Made by a program: the position numbers and the translations under genes. This document shows positions 15,460-24,614 of a stretch of 64,000 nucleotides of DNA, piece by piece. Each line of letters starts with the position of its first letter. The first letter of the stretch is position 1. Origin of the DNA: Bog-473 sp963807675 (GTDB taxonomy: Bacteria > Actinomycetota > Acidimicrobiia > Acidimicrobiales > RAAP-2); assembly GCA_963807675.1 (NCBI GenBank), contig CAWECP010000012.1, positions 1,550,001-1,614,000 of the forward strand, read 5' to 3'. Below the pieces are notes generated by a model. That model saw nothing but the letters and a program-made list of their open reading frames with translations, was not told where the DNA came from and made no database searches.

Positions 15460-15769
15460 GGAAACCGTCATCTGCACGTATCGTGTCCGCCCCGGCGCCG
15501 AGGACGCCTTCGAGTCCCTGCTGGTCCGCCATTGGGACGTCCTGCGTTCCCTCGAGTTCGTGACCGACGAGCGCGCCCAGCTGCTGCGCCATCTGTCCGA
15601 GCCCACCTACGTCGAGATCTTCACCTGGGTGGACGGCGGGTTCGCCCGCGCCCACGAGCACCCCGACGTGCTCGAGATCTGGGAGGCCATGGACCCGCAC
15701 CTCGAGGAACGCGACGGCCGTCCCAAGTGGGAGTTCCCGCACTACCGGGGGCTGGCACCGTCGGCGTGA
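15452..15769 (+). CDS. antibiotic-biosynthesis-monooxygenase-like (dimeric alpha/beta barrel) protein
   Basis: 105-residue protein starting MAKETVICTYRVRPGAEDAF, with the alternating strand/helix pattern of ABM/dabb ferredoxin-like folds. Its function may be heme or quinone turnover, or simply a small stress oxygenase; I see no diagnostic catalytic residue. ATG 15452 lies inside the second ArsR operator, about 8 nt after the -10-like box, so the mRNA is probably leaderless. The next gene, an ArsR regulator, overlaps its stop (GTGA), so the two form one self-regulated operon. Confidence 0.72.
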   Translation: MAKETVICTYRVRPGAEDAFESLLVRHWDVLRSLEFVTDERAQLLRHLSEPTYVEIFTWVDGGFARAHEHPDVLEIWEAMDPHLEERDGRPKWEFPHYRGLAPSA

Positions 15770-16068
15770 CGCCGGCGAAAGGCCTTGGGGACCTGGACGA
15801 CCTCGACGCAGTCTTCGGGGCGTTGGCCCACCACACGCGACGGACCATTCTCACCGTGCTGCGCGCCCGCGGCGGTGCCATGACCTCCGGCGCCATCGCA
15901 GAGCGCTTCGACTGCTCCTGGCCCACGACGACGCGTCATCTGCGCGTCCTCGAACAAGCGGGCCTGGTGCGCAGCGAGCTGCGCGGCCGCGAACGGGTGT
16001 ACGTCCTCGACCACGCGCGGCTGGCAGCGGTGGCGGGCTCATGGGTGGACCGGTTCGCGGCGCGCTGA
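15766..16068 (+). CDS. ArsR-family transcriptional regulator
   Basis: Winged-helix repressor of 100 residues. It has the family opening DAVFGALAHHTRRTILTVL, the recognition helix region CSWPTTTRHLRVLEQAGLV and the wing RGRERVYVLD. No metal-binding cysteines of the ELCVCDL type are present, so it is not an arsenic sensor; such SRPBCC/ABM-associated ArsR proteins usually sense other signals. GTG 15766 overlaps the preceding stop. It probably represses its own operon through the TTAGC-N6-GCTAA sites at 15425-15459. Confidence 0.88.
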   Translation: MTPAKGLGDLDDLDAVFGALAHHTRRTILTVLRARGGAMTSGAIAERFDCSWPTTTRHLRVLEQAGLVRSELRGRERVYVLDHARLAAVAGSWVDRFAAR

Positions 16069-16111
16069 TGGTGACACGTGGTGGGGGTGGGCATGCACCA
16101 AGGTGTCGGCG

Positions 16112-16882
16112 TCAGGAGCGGGACGCCCGCCACGCGATACAGCCGATCGGAAGGGAGATGTCACCGTCCCCCACGTCGATCTCACTCACGAGGAACCGCC
16201 TGACATCAGCGAGCAAGCGCTCACGCGTCCGCGAATCCGACGAGATGGTGTCGGCGTACGTTCCGGGAAGACCGACGAGATCATCGAGCGAGGCGCGCTT
16301 CACGCCGTGAAACACCGCCACCTCTGGCGATCCAAAGGGTGCTCCATGCGGTACTTGGGGGCGGTGTCGCCTGTGCCGCTCTGCGTCGCTTTTTCGGCGC
16401 TGCTCCTCGCTCAGGACCATCCCTCCCGCCATCATCTGGCGCACCCACGGAACCCTTCGATCGGGTCCGGTCCACAGAAGACCGAGGGTTCCGCCGGGGC
16501 GGAGCACCCTTGCCGCCTCGGTAAAACCCTGACGGTGGTCGACCCAGTGCCAGGACGACGATGCCAACACGGCATCGACAGAGGCATCGGCGAGCGGAAT
16601 CTCCTCACCCCGCCCGTCCTCGACGTGCGCGCCAGAAACGCGCTCTTCGAGTACTTCACGCATGCGTGGATCGGGTTCGATTGCGAAGACCTCGAGTGCT
16701 CGACGGACAAGGAGCCTGGTGAGGAGCCCGGTTCCGGCACCGATCTCCGCCACGGCCCGCGCCCCACTCGACAGAAGCCAGTCGAGGGCCTCAACTGGAG
16801 GTTCTGGTCGAAACCTGTCGTAATCCCGGGCGATGAGGCCGAAGGAAGTGGCGCGCTCTCTTTGCCCTTCACCCATTGCCAC
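16112..16882 (-). CDS. class I SAM-dependent methyltransferase
   Basis: 256-residue methyltransferase. Motif I is AEIGAGTGLLT, followed by the acidic motif VFAIEPDPRM and VDAVLASSSWHWVD, the pattern of Methyltransf_11/25 enzymes related to ubiquinone/menaquinone-type or trans-aconitate-type methyltransferases. Substrate unknown. GTG 16882 lies 8 nt after a TAGCCT -10 box on the minus strand (16891-16896), so a leaderless start is preferred over ATG 16876 or 16909. Confidence 0.85.
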   Translation of the reverse strand: MAMGEGQRERATSFGLIARDYDRFRPEPPVEALDWLLSSGARAVAEIGAGTGLLTRLLVRRALEVFAIEPDPRMREVLEERVSGAHVEDGRGEEIPLADASVDAVLASSSWHWVDHRQGFTEAARVLRPGGTLGLLWTGPDRRVPWVRQMMAGGMVLSEEQRRKSDAERHRRHRPQVPHGAPFGSPEVAVFHGVKRASLDDLVGLPGTYADTISSDSRTRERLLADVRRFLVSEIDVGDGDISLPIGCIAWRASRS

Positions 16883-16991
16883 CGGGAGCGAGGCTACGCG
16901 CAGCGTCAAGAGGCAGCCAGATCATCTCGTTTCGCTCTACCCGGTCAAGCAGCGCCGTCAGCGAGGGCCATGCGCCGGCGGCGACGTCGAG

Positions 16992-18680
16992 TCAGTCAAC
17001 GGCAAGTGGGTAATGGCCGACGACCGAGTGCTCCAAGCGACGCCGGGCGGCCCGCCAGGCGTCGATGGCCTCGGTGGCGTCGACGGGTCGGAACCTCACC
17101 TCGGTCCCGGGACCGCACTGGCCGAGCAACCCGTGGTCGGCCGTCGCGACGACCGCCACCACCGGGTATCCGCCGAGGGTGGCGTGGTCGGGCATGAGCA
17201 CGACCGGCTCGCCTCCGGGTGGCACCTGCACCGCCCCCACCACGGTGCCCTGGGAGTCGAGATCCTCGTCGGTGCCCACGCCGTCGAGCAGATGCCCGAC
17301 GGCCATGTCGGCACGCAGTCGGATGCCGATGCGGTTGCTCCGTCCGTCCACGGTGAAGCGCAGCGTCGCCAGTTGTCGCAGCGCGTCGGGCGCGAACCAC
17401 GCAGGATGCGGGCCTGGGAGCACGCGCAGCTCGACCGGCCCGCCCCCCGGTCGCACCTCGGGGACCGCGCCGTCCGCCAGGTGGTCGCCCAACGGAGGCG
17501 CCCACGGTCCGGCGTGCAACCGCGCCCCGCGCTCGAGCGCCCCCGGTCCGAGGCCGCTCAACTCGTCGCTGGCCAGACTCCCCAAGACCTCCGGTCCGAG
17601 CAGCCCCCCGGCGACGGCAACGTAGGAGCGCAGGCCCCGGCGCATCGGGCCTACCTCGAGCAGTTGCCCCGCGGCCAGCGGCACCACCTGGCCGGCCGGC
17701 TCGGCGGTGCGATCGACGCGGACGTCGGGCCCCCCTCCGACCACGGCGACGTGACACCGCTCGAGGCAACGCAGCCGTGCCGTCCCGGCGGTGAGCTCCA
17801 ACGCGCCGGCGCCCTGGCCGTTACCCACCAGCCGGTTGGCCAGCAGGAACGACACGGGATCGGCGGGGCCCGCTCCCGGGACGCCGATCGCCGCCACCGC
17901 CCGCCGACCCGCGTCCTGGCGCACGGCGCGCAACCCCGGCACCTCCACCTCCAGAACGGCGCGCGCTCCGGGCGGCGGCGACCAGACGGAGGGCTCGCCG
18001 CGTGCCGGCTCCACGGCGTCGTCGACGGGCGCCTCGACCAGGCGGACCTGGTCGCCCGGCGCCAGCGCGGCATAGGGCGGGGCGTCTACGGAGAAGAAGG
18101 AGAACCCACTGCGCCCAATCAACTGCCAGCCCCCGGGTGACGCGGTCGGGTAGACGGCGGCGAAGCCGTTGGCCAGAGCCACCGAGCCGGCGGGGACGGT
18201 CGGACGCGGGCTGGCGCGCCTCGGCACGCGCCGCAGTGGCTCGGGCAGGCCGTCGAGGTAGGCGAAGCCGGGCGAAAACCCCATCACGGCCACCGTGAGC
18301 GGAGCCTCCGTCATCCGGCGCACCACCTCGGAGGGCGCACAGCCCGAAGCCGCCGCGACTTCGGCCAGATCCGGGCCGTCGAAGGCGCACGGCACCGTCA
18401 ACGTCCGGCCGGGCCGATCGTCGCCCACGGCCTCGATGGCTCCGCCGCCGTGCGCCAGTACCTGCTCGACCTCGTGCTGCACCGCGTCGAGCTCGAGCGC
18501 CGGGTCGCACAGGGCGACCATGACCGTGGCGAATCCGCCCACGATCTCGACCGTGCCGCGGGTCCACCGCTCCTCGAGGGCCCGACCGAGCCGGCGGCCG
18601 GCCGGCGCATCAACCACCCCGGCGACTAGGGCACGGTCGCCGAGGAGGCGCACCTCGCCGACCGGCACCGAACGCGTCAT
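16992..18680 (-). CDS. pxpBC: 5-oxoprolinase subunits B and C, fused (PxpB-PxpC)
   Basis: 562-residue fusion of the two subunits formerly called KipI and KipA. Residues 1 to about 220 form PxpB, with GFSPGFAYLDGLP as its hallmark. About 235-562 form PxpC, the biotin-carboxylase-like cyclophilin-fold subunit, with the signature GVPGAGPADPVSF and the GIRL and GYPVVAVV stretches. Together with PxpA it hydrolyses 5-oxoproline to glutamate using ATP. The start overlaps the pxpA stop by 4 bp (ATGA). Fusion of B and C is known in other bacteria. Confidence 0.93.
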   Translation of the reverse strand: MTRSVPVGEVRLLGDRALVAGVVDAPAGRRLGRALEERWTRGTVEIVGGFATVMVALCDPALELDAVQHEVEQVLAHGGGAIEAVGDDRPGRTLTVPCAFDGPDLAEVAAASGCAPSEVVRRMTEAPLTVAVMGFSPGFAYLDGLPEPLRRVPRRASPRPTVPAGSVALANGFAAVYPTASPGGWQLIGRSGFSFFSVDAPPYAALAPGDQVRLVEAPVDDAVEPARGEPSVWSPPPGARAVLEVEVPGLRAVRQDAGRRAVAAIGVPGAGPADPVSFLLANRLVGNGQGAGALELTAGTARLRCLERCHVAVVGGGPDVRVDRTAEPAGQVVPLAAGQLLEVGPMRRGLRSYVAVAGGLLGPEVLGSLASDELSGLGPGALERGARLHAGPWAPPLGDHLADGAVPEVRPGGGPVELRVLPGPHPAWFAPDALRQLATLRFTVDGRSNRIGIRLRADMAVGHLLDGVGTDEDLDSQGTVVGAVQVPPGGEPVVLMPDHATLGGYPVVAVVATADHGLLGQCGPGTEVRFRPVDATEAIDAWRAARRRLEHSVVGHYPLAVD

Positions 18681-19468
18681 GCAGTCGTGACCGGGGCCGC
18701 CACCTCAATGGGAACGGCCTCGAGCGCGGCGCGCACGGCCGTGGCCAGGGCGACCGCGCCGGGCGAGTCGCCGTGGATGCACAGGGTGTCCACCCACAAG
18801 GTCAGGATGCTGCCGTCGACCGCCACCACCGCGCCGCGAGCCAGGCTGACCGCCTGCTCCGCCCCCGCCGCCGGGTCGCTCAGGACGGCGCCCGGCTCGC
18901 TGCGGTCGACGAGGCCCCCGTCGTGCCGGTAGGCACGGTCGCAGAACCCCTCCTCCCGCGCCGGCACCCCATCGCGCAGGACCGCCGCCATGGCGGCGCA
19001 CCCCGACGGGAGCACCAGGACCGTGTCGGGCGCGCAGACGCCGTGCATGGCGTCTCGCAGCACCTGGTAGATGGCGCCGCCCTTGGCCACCTCCTCGTAC
19101 ATGGCCCCGTGCGCCTTGACCGAACCCATCGGTGTGCCCGCGGCGCGGCACACCTCCTCGAGCGCCCGCAACTGGTCGACCAGTGACGCCCGCAGCGCCA
19201 TACGGTCGATGTCCATCGGGTTGCGCCCGAACCCCTCGCGGTCGGGGTAGGAGGGGTGCGCGCCCACGTGCACACCGTGCTCGACGGCGGCGGCCACCGT
19301 GGCGGTCATGGAGGCCTCGTCGCCCGCATGGCCCCCGCAAGCCACGTTGGCCGTCGTCACCAGGTTCATCAGCGTGCGCTCCGTGGCGATGCCGGCCTCG
19401 TCCGTGGCCTCGCCGACATCGGCGTTCAGGTCGATGGTCCGCTTGGCGCGATTGGCCCGCGCCGGCAC
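18677..19468 (-). CDS. pxpA: 5-oxoprolinase subunit A (LamB/YcsF family)
   Basis: 263 residues. The family start TIDLNADVGE, then NVACGGHAGD, GAHPSYPDREGFGR, VKAHGAMY and LCIHGDSPGA match PxpA throughout. It works with PxpB and PxpC in ATP-dependent opening of 5-oxoproline (pyroglutamate), a damage product of glutamine and of glutathione-like metabolism. The frame is open further upstream inside the helicase gene; GTG 19468, 8 bp after the helicase stop with GGGGTGA upstream, is the sensible start. It is co-transcribed with lhr and pxpBC by position. Confidence 0.92.
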   Translation of the reverse strand: MPARANRAKRTIDLNADVGEATDEAGIATERTLMNLVTTANVACGGHAGDEASMTATVAAAVEHGVHVGAHPSYPDREGFGRNPMDIDRMALRASLVDQLRALEEVCRAAGTPMGSVKAHGAMYEEVAKGGAIYQVLRDAMHGVCAPDTVLVLPSGCAAMAAVLRDGVPAREEGFCDRAYRHDGGLVDRSEPGAVLSDPAAGAEQAVSLARGAVVAVDGSILTLWVDTLCIHGDSPGAVALATAVRAALEAVPIEVAAPVTTA

Positions 19469-19475
19469 TAGGAGA

Positions 19476-22400
19476 TCACCCCGCCTCGAGGCGGTCGACC
19501 ACGATGCCGTCGCGGTACACGACGCGCTGGTGGCGTCGCGTCGGCACGCGGGTACCGCCAACAATGGCGCCGGTCATGTTCAGGGGGTCGGCGCCGGCCA
19601 CGACCACCTCCTCGCCCTGCGCGCCGCGGCGGTGGACCGCCTGCAGCTCCTCGAACGCCTCGGGCAACGCGTACTGTTCGCCGCCCAGACCGGCGACGAA
19701 GCGTCCGCCCAGCGCCAGGCCGCGCGCCTCGAGGCGGCGCAACGCCCATACGACCTCGCGCCAGGGCACCTTGAACGACTCGCGGCTCCAGACCTCCCAG
19801 GCCACGACGCCCCAGCGCAGGAGCAGTTGCTGCGCCACGGACTCGGCCAGCTCCTCGTTCCCCGGCGACAGGACGCCGTCGTCGACCGCCGGCGCGCCCA
19901 GCACCTCGGGCCCGGGCAGGAGCGACCATCGGCCCTCGCCGACGCCCGAACCGGCGGGCGCACGGCGGCGGGCCAGGCGGTTCGAGGGCCGGCGCACCGT
20001 CCGCGTGCGCCAGCGGTCGCGCGCGGACAGCAGCGAGCGCACGGCCGAAAAGGCGTCGGCCGTCACCAGGCCGCGGGCCACCAGGTCCCACAGCCCCTCG
20101 TCGACCTCGGCCGGCAGGCGCCCGATCACCGGGGCCAGCTCGGGACGGAAACAGGCGCCGCGGGTGCGCAGGGCTTCGAGCACGTCGGCGGCGGCGCCGA
20201 CCTCGGGTTCGGACGCGACCGTGCCGGCGCGGACGGCGCGCAGCATCGTCTCGAGATCGTCGCGCAGCACGAAGGCCAGAGGTGTGGCCGGCGACGGTGC
20301 GCCGCTGCGGCCGGGCCGCTCGGCCCGCGGCGTCAGGCGGCCCCACACCACCTCGCCCGACAGGCAGAGCTCGTCGAGCCAGCGGGGGTCGTAGCCGGTC
20401 ACCCGGGCCGGGAGGATCTGCGCCTCCCACTCGGCCGCCGGCGCCTCGATGCCCTGAAGCTGCTCGAGCACCTCGAGCACCCCGGCCCGGCCCTCGAGTC
20501 GGCTGTCGGGCGTGGCGTGCTGCCAGTGGGTGAGGAAGCGCACGTAGTCGGCAATGGCCACCGCCTCGACCCGGCCGCGCCGGCGGTTCCGGCTCGCCCC
20601 GTGCAGGCGCACCAGCAGGTGGCGCGCGCACCAACGGCCGTCGGGCAGCTCGATGGCCGAGCCCTTGGCCTCGAGCCGGGCCAGCGCGGTGCGGGCACGG
20701 GCGGCGCTGAGCGGGGCGCCCAACGGCGCGCCGGCGGGCAGCGGCGCGGCGCCGACGAGTTCCTCCACCGTGATCGGGCCGGCCAGCTGGAGGTGGCCGG
20801 CGACGCAGGCCGCGGCCGCGTCGTCGTCGCTGCCGAGCGTGCCGGCCGCAGTGCGACGCTCGGTGGCGGCCCAGCAGTCGTCGACCAGGCCGGCCCGCCC
20901 GTCGGCGGCGAGCTCGTCGTACCACGGCGTCCATGGTCCGAACGGACGCGCCGCCACCAAGGAGAGGAGAAGGTCGTGCAGCTCGTCGGCGTCGCGGGGC
21001 TGCGGGTACACCTGCTCGAGCACGGTGGCCACCGCCTCGGGGTCGAGCGCCGTCAGCTCGGCGGCGGACACGGGCAGGCCGTCGGACCCCAGCTGGCCTA
21101 GGCCGCGGCGCACCGAGAGGGCGCGGGTCCGCCGCTCCTCGAGCGGCGCGTCGTCGAGGTAGGTGTAGGGCCGGCCGCTCAGGAGGCCGTGCGAAAGGGG
21201 CGACGGCTCGGACGACTCGACCGCGTGCACCTCGATCTGCCCGGACTCGACCCGGGTCCACACGTCGACCAGTCCCTCCACCGAGAGACCCTCGTGCAGG
21301 CAGTCGTCCACCGTCTGGCGCGCCAGCACGTGGTCCGGCACCGCCACGGGTCCGGCCGGCGCGTTCTCCTGGCAGGCGGCCAGCCCGGGCCAGACCGCGG
21401 CCAGGAGGTCGTCGGCCTCCATGCGCTGGAGGTGGATGGGGCGGCGCTTGCCCCCGTTCATGCGGGGCAGCACCAGGGCGCGGTTGAGGTTCCAGCGCCA
21501 GCGGGCGCCGAGCATCGGGTGGAGCAGCACGGCCTGGGTGAGCACCTGTGCCGCCGCCGCGCTGGACAGCATCGATTGCACCTTGGTCAACGGGAAGCTG
21601 TGCTGGGGCCCGAGGGAGAGGATGACCGTGTCGTCGTCTGCAGCCGCCTGCAGCTCGAAGTCGAAGGACACGCAGAAGCGCTTGCGCAACGCCAGGCCGA
21701 TGGCGCGGTTGATGCGGCCGCCGAACGGCGCGTGGATGATGAGCTGCGAACCCTCGCTGTCGTCGAAGCAGCGCTCGACGACGATGCGCTCTCGGGTCGG
21801 CAGGTGGCCGAGCGCGGCCAGGCCGGCGGCGCAGTACGCCACGACCTGCTGGGCCGCCTCGGCCGACACGCCGGCGCACTCGCGCACCAGGCGGCGGGCG
21901 CCTTCTCCGTCGCCGGCGGCGAGGACGGGCTCGAGCGCGGCACGCAGTTCACTGACCGCTTCGGACAGCTCGGCCGTGCGGGCCGGCGCCTCGCCGAGCC
22001 AGAACGGGATGGTCGGGGGCAGGTCGCCGGCATCGTGCACGCGCACCGTGCCCACTTCCACCTTGGCCACGCGCCACGAGTGGGTGCCGAGCAGGAAGAT
22101 GTCCCCGGCGGTGGCCTCGACCGCGAAGTCCTCGTGCACCGAGCCCACGGTGACGCCGTCGGGATCGAGCACCACCCGGTAGTCGCCCGTCTCGGGGATG
22201 GCGCCGCCCCCGGTCAGCGCGGCCAGGCGGGCGCCGCGGCGCGCGCGCAGGCGCCCGTTGACGGCGTCGTGGTGCAGGTGGGCGCCCCGGCGGCCGCGGC
22301 CCGTCTCGATGCCCCAGCTGGCCAGCGCCACCACGTCGTCGAAGTCCTTCCGGGAGAGGTCGGCGTAGGGGGCGGCGCGACGCACCAGCTCCCACATGGC

Positions 22401-23753
22401 CTCGACCTCGCGCTCGTCGACGGAGGCCACCTCGGCGACGATCTGTTGGGTCAGCACGTCGAGCGGTGCCACCGGCGGCTCGAGCAGGTCGAGCCGGCCC
22501 TGGCGCACGGCGGCCAGCAGCGCGGTGCACTCGACCAGTTCGTCACGCGTCGTGGGGTAGAGGCGCCCGGCCGGCGTGCCGTCCCGATGGTGGTTGGCCC
22601 GGCCGACGCGCTGGAGGAAGGTGCCGATGGCGCGGGGCGAACCGATTTGGCAGACCAGCTCCACCGGGCCGACGTCGATACCGAGCTCGAGCGACGCCGT
22701 GGCCACGAGGGCGCGCAGGTCGCCGGCCCGCAGGCGCGTCTCGACGATGCGGCGCCGGGCGGCCGACAGGCTGCCGTGGTGGGCGGCCACGAGGAGAGAG
22801 GCGTCGACGTCGCCGCCCCCGCGACCGGGCTCGTCGTCGGCCAGGCGCTCTGTCAGCAGGTGGGCCACCCGCTCGGCCATCTTGCGCGTGTTGACGAAGA
22901 TGAGCGTGGTGCGGTGGTGCCGGGTGTGCTCGGCGATGCTGTCGAGGATGTCGGACATCTGGCCGCCGCTCATGACGGCCTCGAGCTCGGTGGAGGGGAG
23001 CTCGATCGCCACATCGAGATTGCGGGCGTGGCCGCAGTCGACGACCACCGCCGGCGGGCGCTCGGGATGAACGCCGGTGAGCAGGCGGGCCACCAGGTCG
23101 AGGGGGCGCTGGGTGGCCGAAAGGCCGATGCGCTGGAGCCGGCCGCCGCTCTCGTTGACGAGGGCGTCGAGGCGCTCCAGGCTGAGCGAGAGGTGGCTGC
23201 CCCGCTTGTCGCGGGCGAGCGTGTGCACCTCGTCCACGATGACCGTGCGCACGCCACGCAGCAGGGCGCGTGACGACGGCGCGGTGAGGAGCAAGTAGAG
23301 CGACTCGGGCGTGGTGACGAGGAGGTCGGGCGACTGCTTCCTCATGGCGACGCGCTCGGCGGGCGGGGTGTCGCCGGTGCGGACGGCGACGCGCAAGGCG
23401 GGGTCGGGGTAGCCGAGGCGGGCAGCCTCCTCCTTGATCTCCGACAGCGGCACGTGCAGGTTCTCGTGCACGTCGACGGCCAGCGCGCGCAGCGGCGAGA
23501 TGTAGAGGACCTCGGGCGTGCCGGCCGTGCGGGTGCCGGCCGCGGCCGCCCGGTAGGCGGCGTCGATGGCGACGAGGAACCCGGTCAGCGTCTTGCCCGA
23601 GCCGGTGGGAGAGGCCACCAGGACGTCCCGGCCTTCGGCGATGTGCGGCCAGGCGGCCGTCTGGGGCGGTGTCGGCCCGGCAGGGAAGCGGCGGGCGAAC
23701 CAGCTCGCCACCGCCGGGTGGAACAGCGACTCGGGCGACGGTGCGGTTGTCAC
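19476..23753 (-). CDS. lhr: Lhr-family ATP-dependent helicase
   Basis: Very long superfamily 2 helicase, 1425 residues, typical of actinobacterial Lhr. Motifs in order: Q-type PTPPQTAAW, Walker A ASPTGSGKTLTGF, Ia ISPLRALAVD, DEVH box VDEVHTLARDKRG, motif III GLSATQRP, motif IV/V region LVATASLELGIDVG and motif VI QRVGRANHH. A winged-helix/Lhr core and the long C-terminal domain (from about residue 900) follow. Lhr unwinds RNA-DNA hybrids and acts in DNA repair. The start is GTG. The downstream pxpA begins 8 bp after its stop, an odd operon partner. Confidence 0.95.
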   Translation of the reverse strand: MTTAPSPESLFHPAVASWFARRFPAGPTPPQTAAWPHIAEGRDVLVASPTGSGKTLTGFLVAIDAAYRAAAAGTRTAGTPEVLYISPLRALAVDVHENLHVPLSEIKEEAARLGYPDPALRVAVRTGDTPPAERVAMRKQSPDLLVTTPESLYLLLTAPSSRALLRGVRTVIVDEVHTLARDKRGSHLSLSLERLDALVNESGGRLQRIGLSATQRPLDLVARLLTGVHPERPPAVVVDCGHARNLDVAIELPSTELEAVMSGGQMSDILDSIAEHTRHHRTTLIFVNTRKMAERVAHLLTERLADDEPGRGGGDVDASLLVAAHHGSLSAARRRIVETRLRAGDLRALVATASLELGIDVGPVELVCQIGSPRAIGTFLQRVGRANHHRDGTPAGRLYPTTRDELVECTALLAAVRQGRLDLLEPPVAPLDVLTQQIVAEVASVDEREVEAMWELVRRAAPYADLSRKDFDDVVALASWGIETGRGRRGAHLHHDAVNGRLRARRGARLAALTGGGAIPETGDYRVVLDPDGVTVGSVHEDFAVEATAGDIFLLGTHSWRVAKVEVGTVRVHDAGDLPPTIPFWLGEAPARTAELSEAVSELRAALEPVLAAGDGEGARRLVRECAGVSAEAAQQVVAYCAAGLAALGHLPTRERIVVERCFDDSEGSQLIIHAPFGGRINRAIGLALRKRFCVSFDFELQAAADDDTVILSLGPQHSFPLTKVQSMLSSAAAAQVLTQAVLLHPMLGARWRWNLNRALVLPRMNGGKRRPIHLQRMEADDLLAAVWPGLAACQENAPAGPVAVPDHVLARQTVDDCLHEGLSVEGLVDVWTRVESGQIEVHAVESSEPSPLSHGLLSGRPYTYLDDAPLEERRTRALSVRRGLGQLGSDGLPVSAAELTALDPEAVATVLEQVYPQPRDADELHDLLLSLVAARPFGPWTPWYDELAADGRAGLVDDCWAATERRTAAGTLGSDDDAAAACVAGHLQLAGPITVEELVGAAPLPAGAPLGAPLSAARARTALARLEAKGSAIELPDGRWCARHLLVRLHGASRNRRRGRVEAVAIADYVRFLTHWQHATPDSRLEGRAGVLEVLEQLQGIEAPAAEWEAQILPARVTGYDPRWLDELCLSGEVVWGRLTPRAERPGRSGAPSPATPLAFVLRDDLETMLRAVRAGTVASEPEVGAAADVLEALRTRGACFRPELAPVIGRLPAEVDEGLWDLVARGLVTADAFSAVRSLLSARDRWRTRTVRRPSNRLARRRAPAGSGVGEGRWSLLPGPEVLGAPAVDDGVLSPGNEELAESVAQQLLLRWGVVAWEVWSRESFKVPWREVVWALRRLEARGLALGGRFVAGLGGEQYALPEAFEELQAVHRRGAQGEEVVVAGADPLNMTGAIVGGTRVPTRRHQRVVYRDGIVVDRLEAG

Positions 23754-23798
23754 TGTCCTATTCCACCAGGATGCTGTGTCCGCCGCGACCGGCCGGGG

Positions 23799-24614
23799 TC
23801 AGGCCGGCGGGCGGCGGCCCCAGCACGAGATCATGGGCGGCTGGGCCAGGTCGAGATGCCCGGCCCGCACGCTGGCCAGGTGGCGCTCGATCTCGTCGGT
23901 GGTGGCGATCCCGCCCTCGAGCAGCTGGTCGCGGATGAAGGTGATCGTCGCCACCTCGAGGTCGTTGCAGGCGGGGTGGGCGACCGGGAAGGCGGCATCC
24001 GCCATGACGCCAACCAGGCCGGCCTGGCGGAGGCGCCGGGGCAGGGTGCGACCGTAGGCCAGGTCGACGCCCCGCTCGGCCAGCAGGGTGCGAAAGCCGC
24101 GGCGGAGGCGATTGGCCAGGACCTGCTCGGGCCCGGTCTCCTCGAGGCAGCTGAGCGGCTGGAGGGCGGGATCGGCGTCCTCGACCAGCAGGACGCCGCC
24201 GGAGCGCAGGGCGCCGACCATGTTGGCCAGGGCGCGGTCGCGCTCGGGCACGTGGACGAGGACGAGGCGGGCGTGGACCAGGTCGAAGGGCCCGACCGGG
24301 GGAGGGTCGAGGGCCACATCTTGGACACGCACCTCGACGTTGGCCGCCGTCATCGACGAGGACCACGCGATGTCGATGTCGGTGGCCAGGACCTGGCCGG
24401 CCGGGCCCACCCGCTCGGCCAGGTGGCCCACGACGGAGGTCCCGCCGGCGCCCACCTCCCAGCAGCGCCAGCCGGGAGCAAGTCCGAGGCCGTCGAGGTG
24501 GCGGAAGGTGGACGAGTCGAACAGCGCGGCGAAGGCCTCGAAGCGGTCCATGGCCTCGGGGGCGTCGTTGCCGAGCAGGTAGCCCCCTACCGGGGTCGGG
24601 CCGCCGCCGGTCAC
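23799..24614 (-). CDS. SAM-dependent methyltransferase
   Basis: 271 residues. Motif I reads CWEVGAGGTSVVGHL, with VLATDID as the acidic strand end and FDLVHARLVLVHVPERDRAL as the post-motif helix. This is the class I fold typical of actinobacterial secondary-metabolism or lipid methyltransferases; the substrate is unknown. The start GTG overlaps the patatin stop (GTGA), so it is the third gene of a tightly packed operon with a small membrane protein and a patatin-like lipase. The frame remains open upstream through patatin antiframe sequence, which I disregard. Confidence 0.85.
   Translation of the reverse strand: MTGGGPTPVGGYLLGNDAPEAMDRFEAFAALFDSSTFRHLDGLGLAPGWRCWEVGAGGTSVVGHLAERVGPAGQVLATDIDIAWSSSMTAANVEVRVQDVALDPPPVGPFDLVHARLVLVHVPERDRALANMVGALRSGGVLLVEDADPALQPLSCLEETGPEQVLANRLRRGFRTLLAERGVDLAYGRTLPRRLRQAGLVGVMADAAFPVAHPACNDLEVATITFIRDQLLEGGIATTDEIERHLASVRAGHLDLAQPPMISCWGRRPPA

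Noticed and set aside
21189..23273. 694-residue open frame antisense to the helicase gene
   Set aside because: Lhr on the minus strand has all helicase motifs; the plus frame is Arg/Gly/His-rich shadow sequence typical of high-GC DNA.
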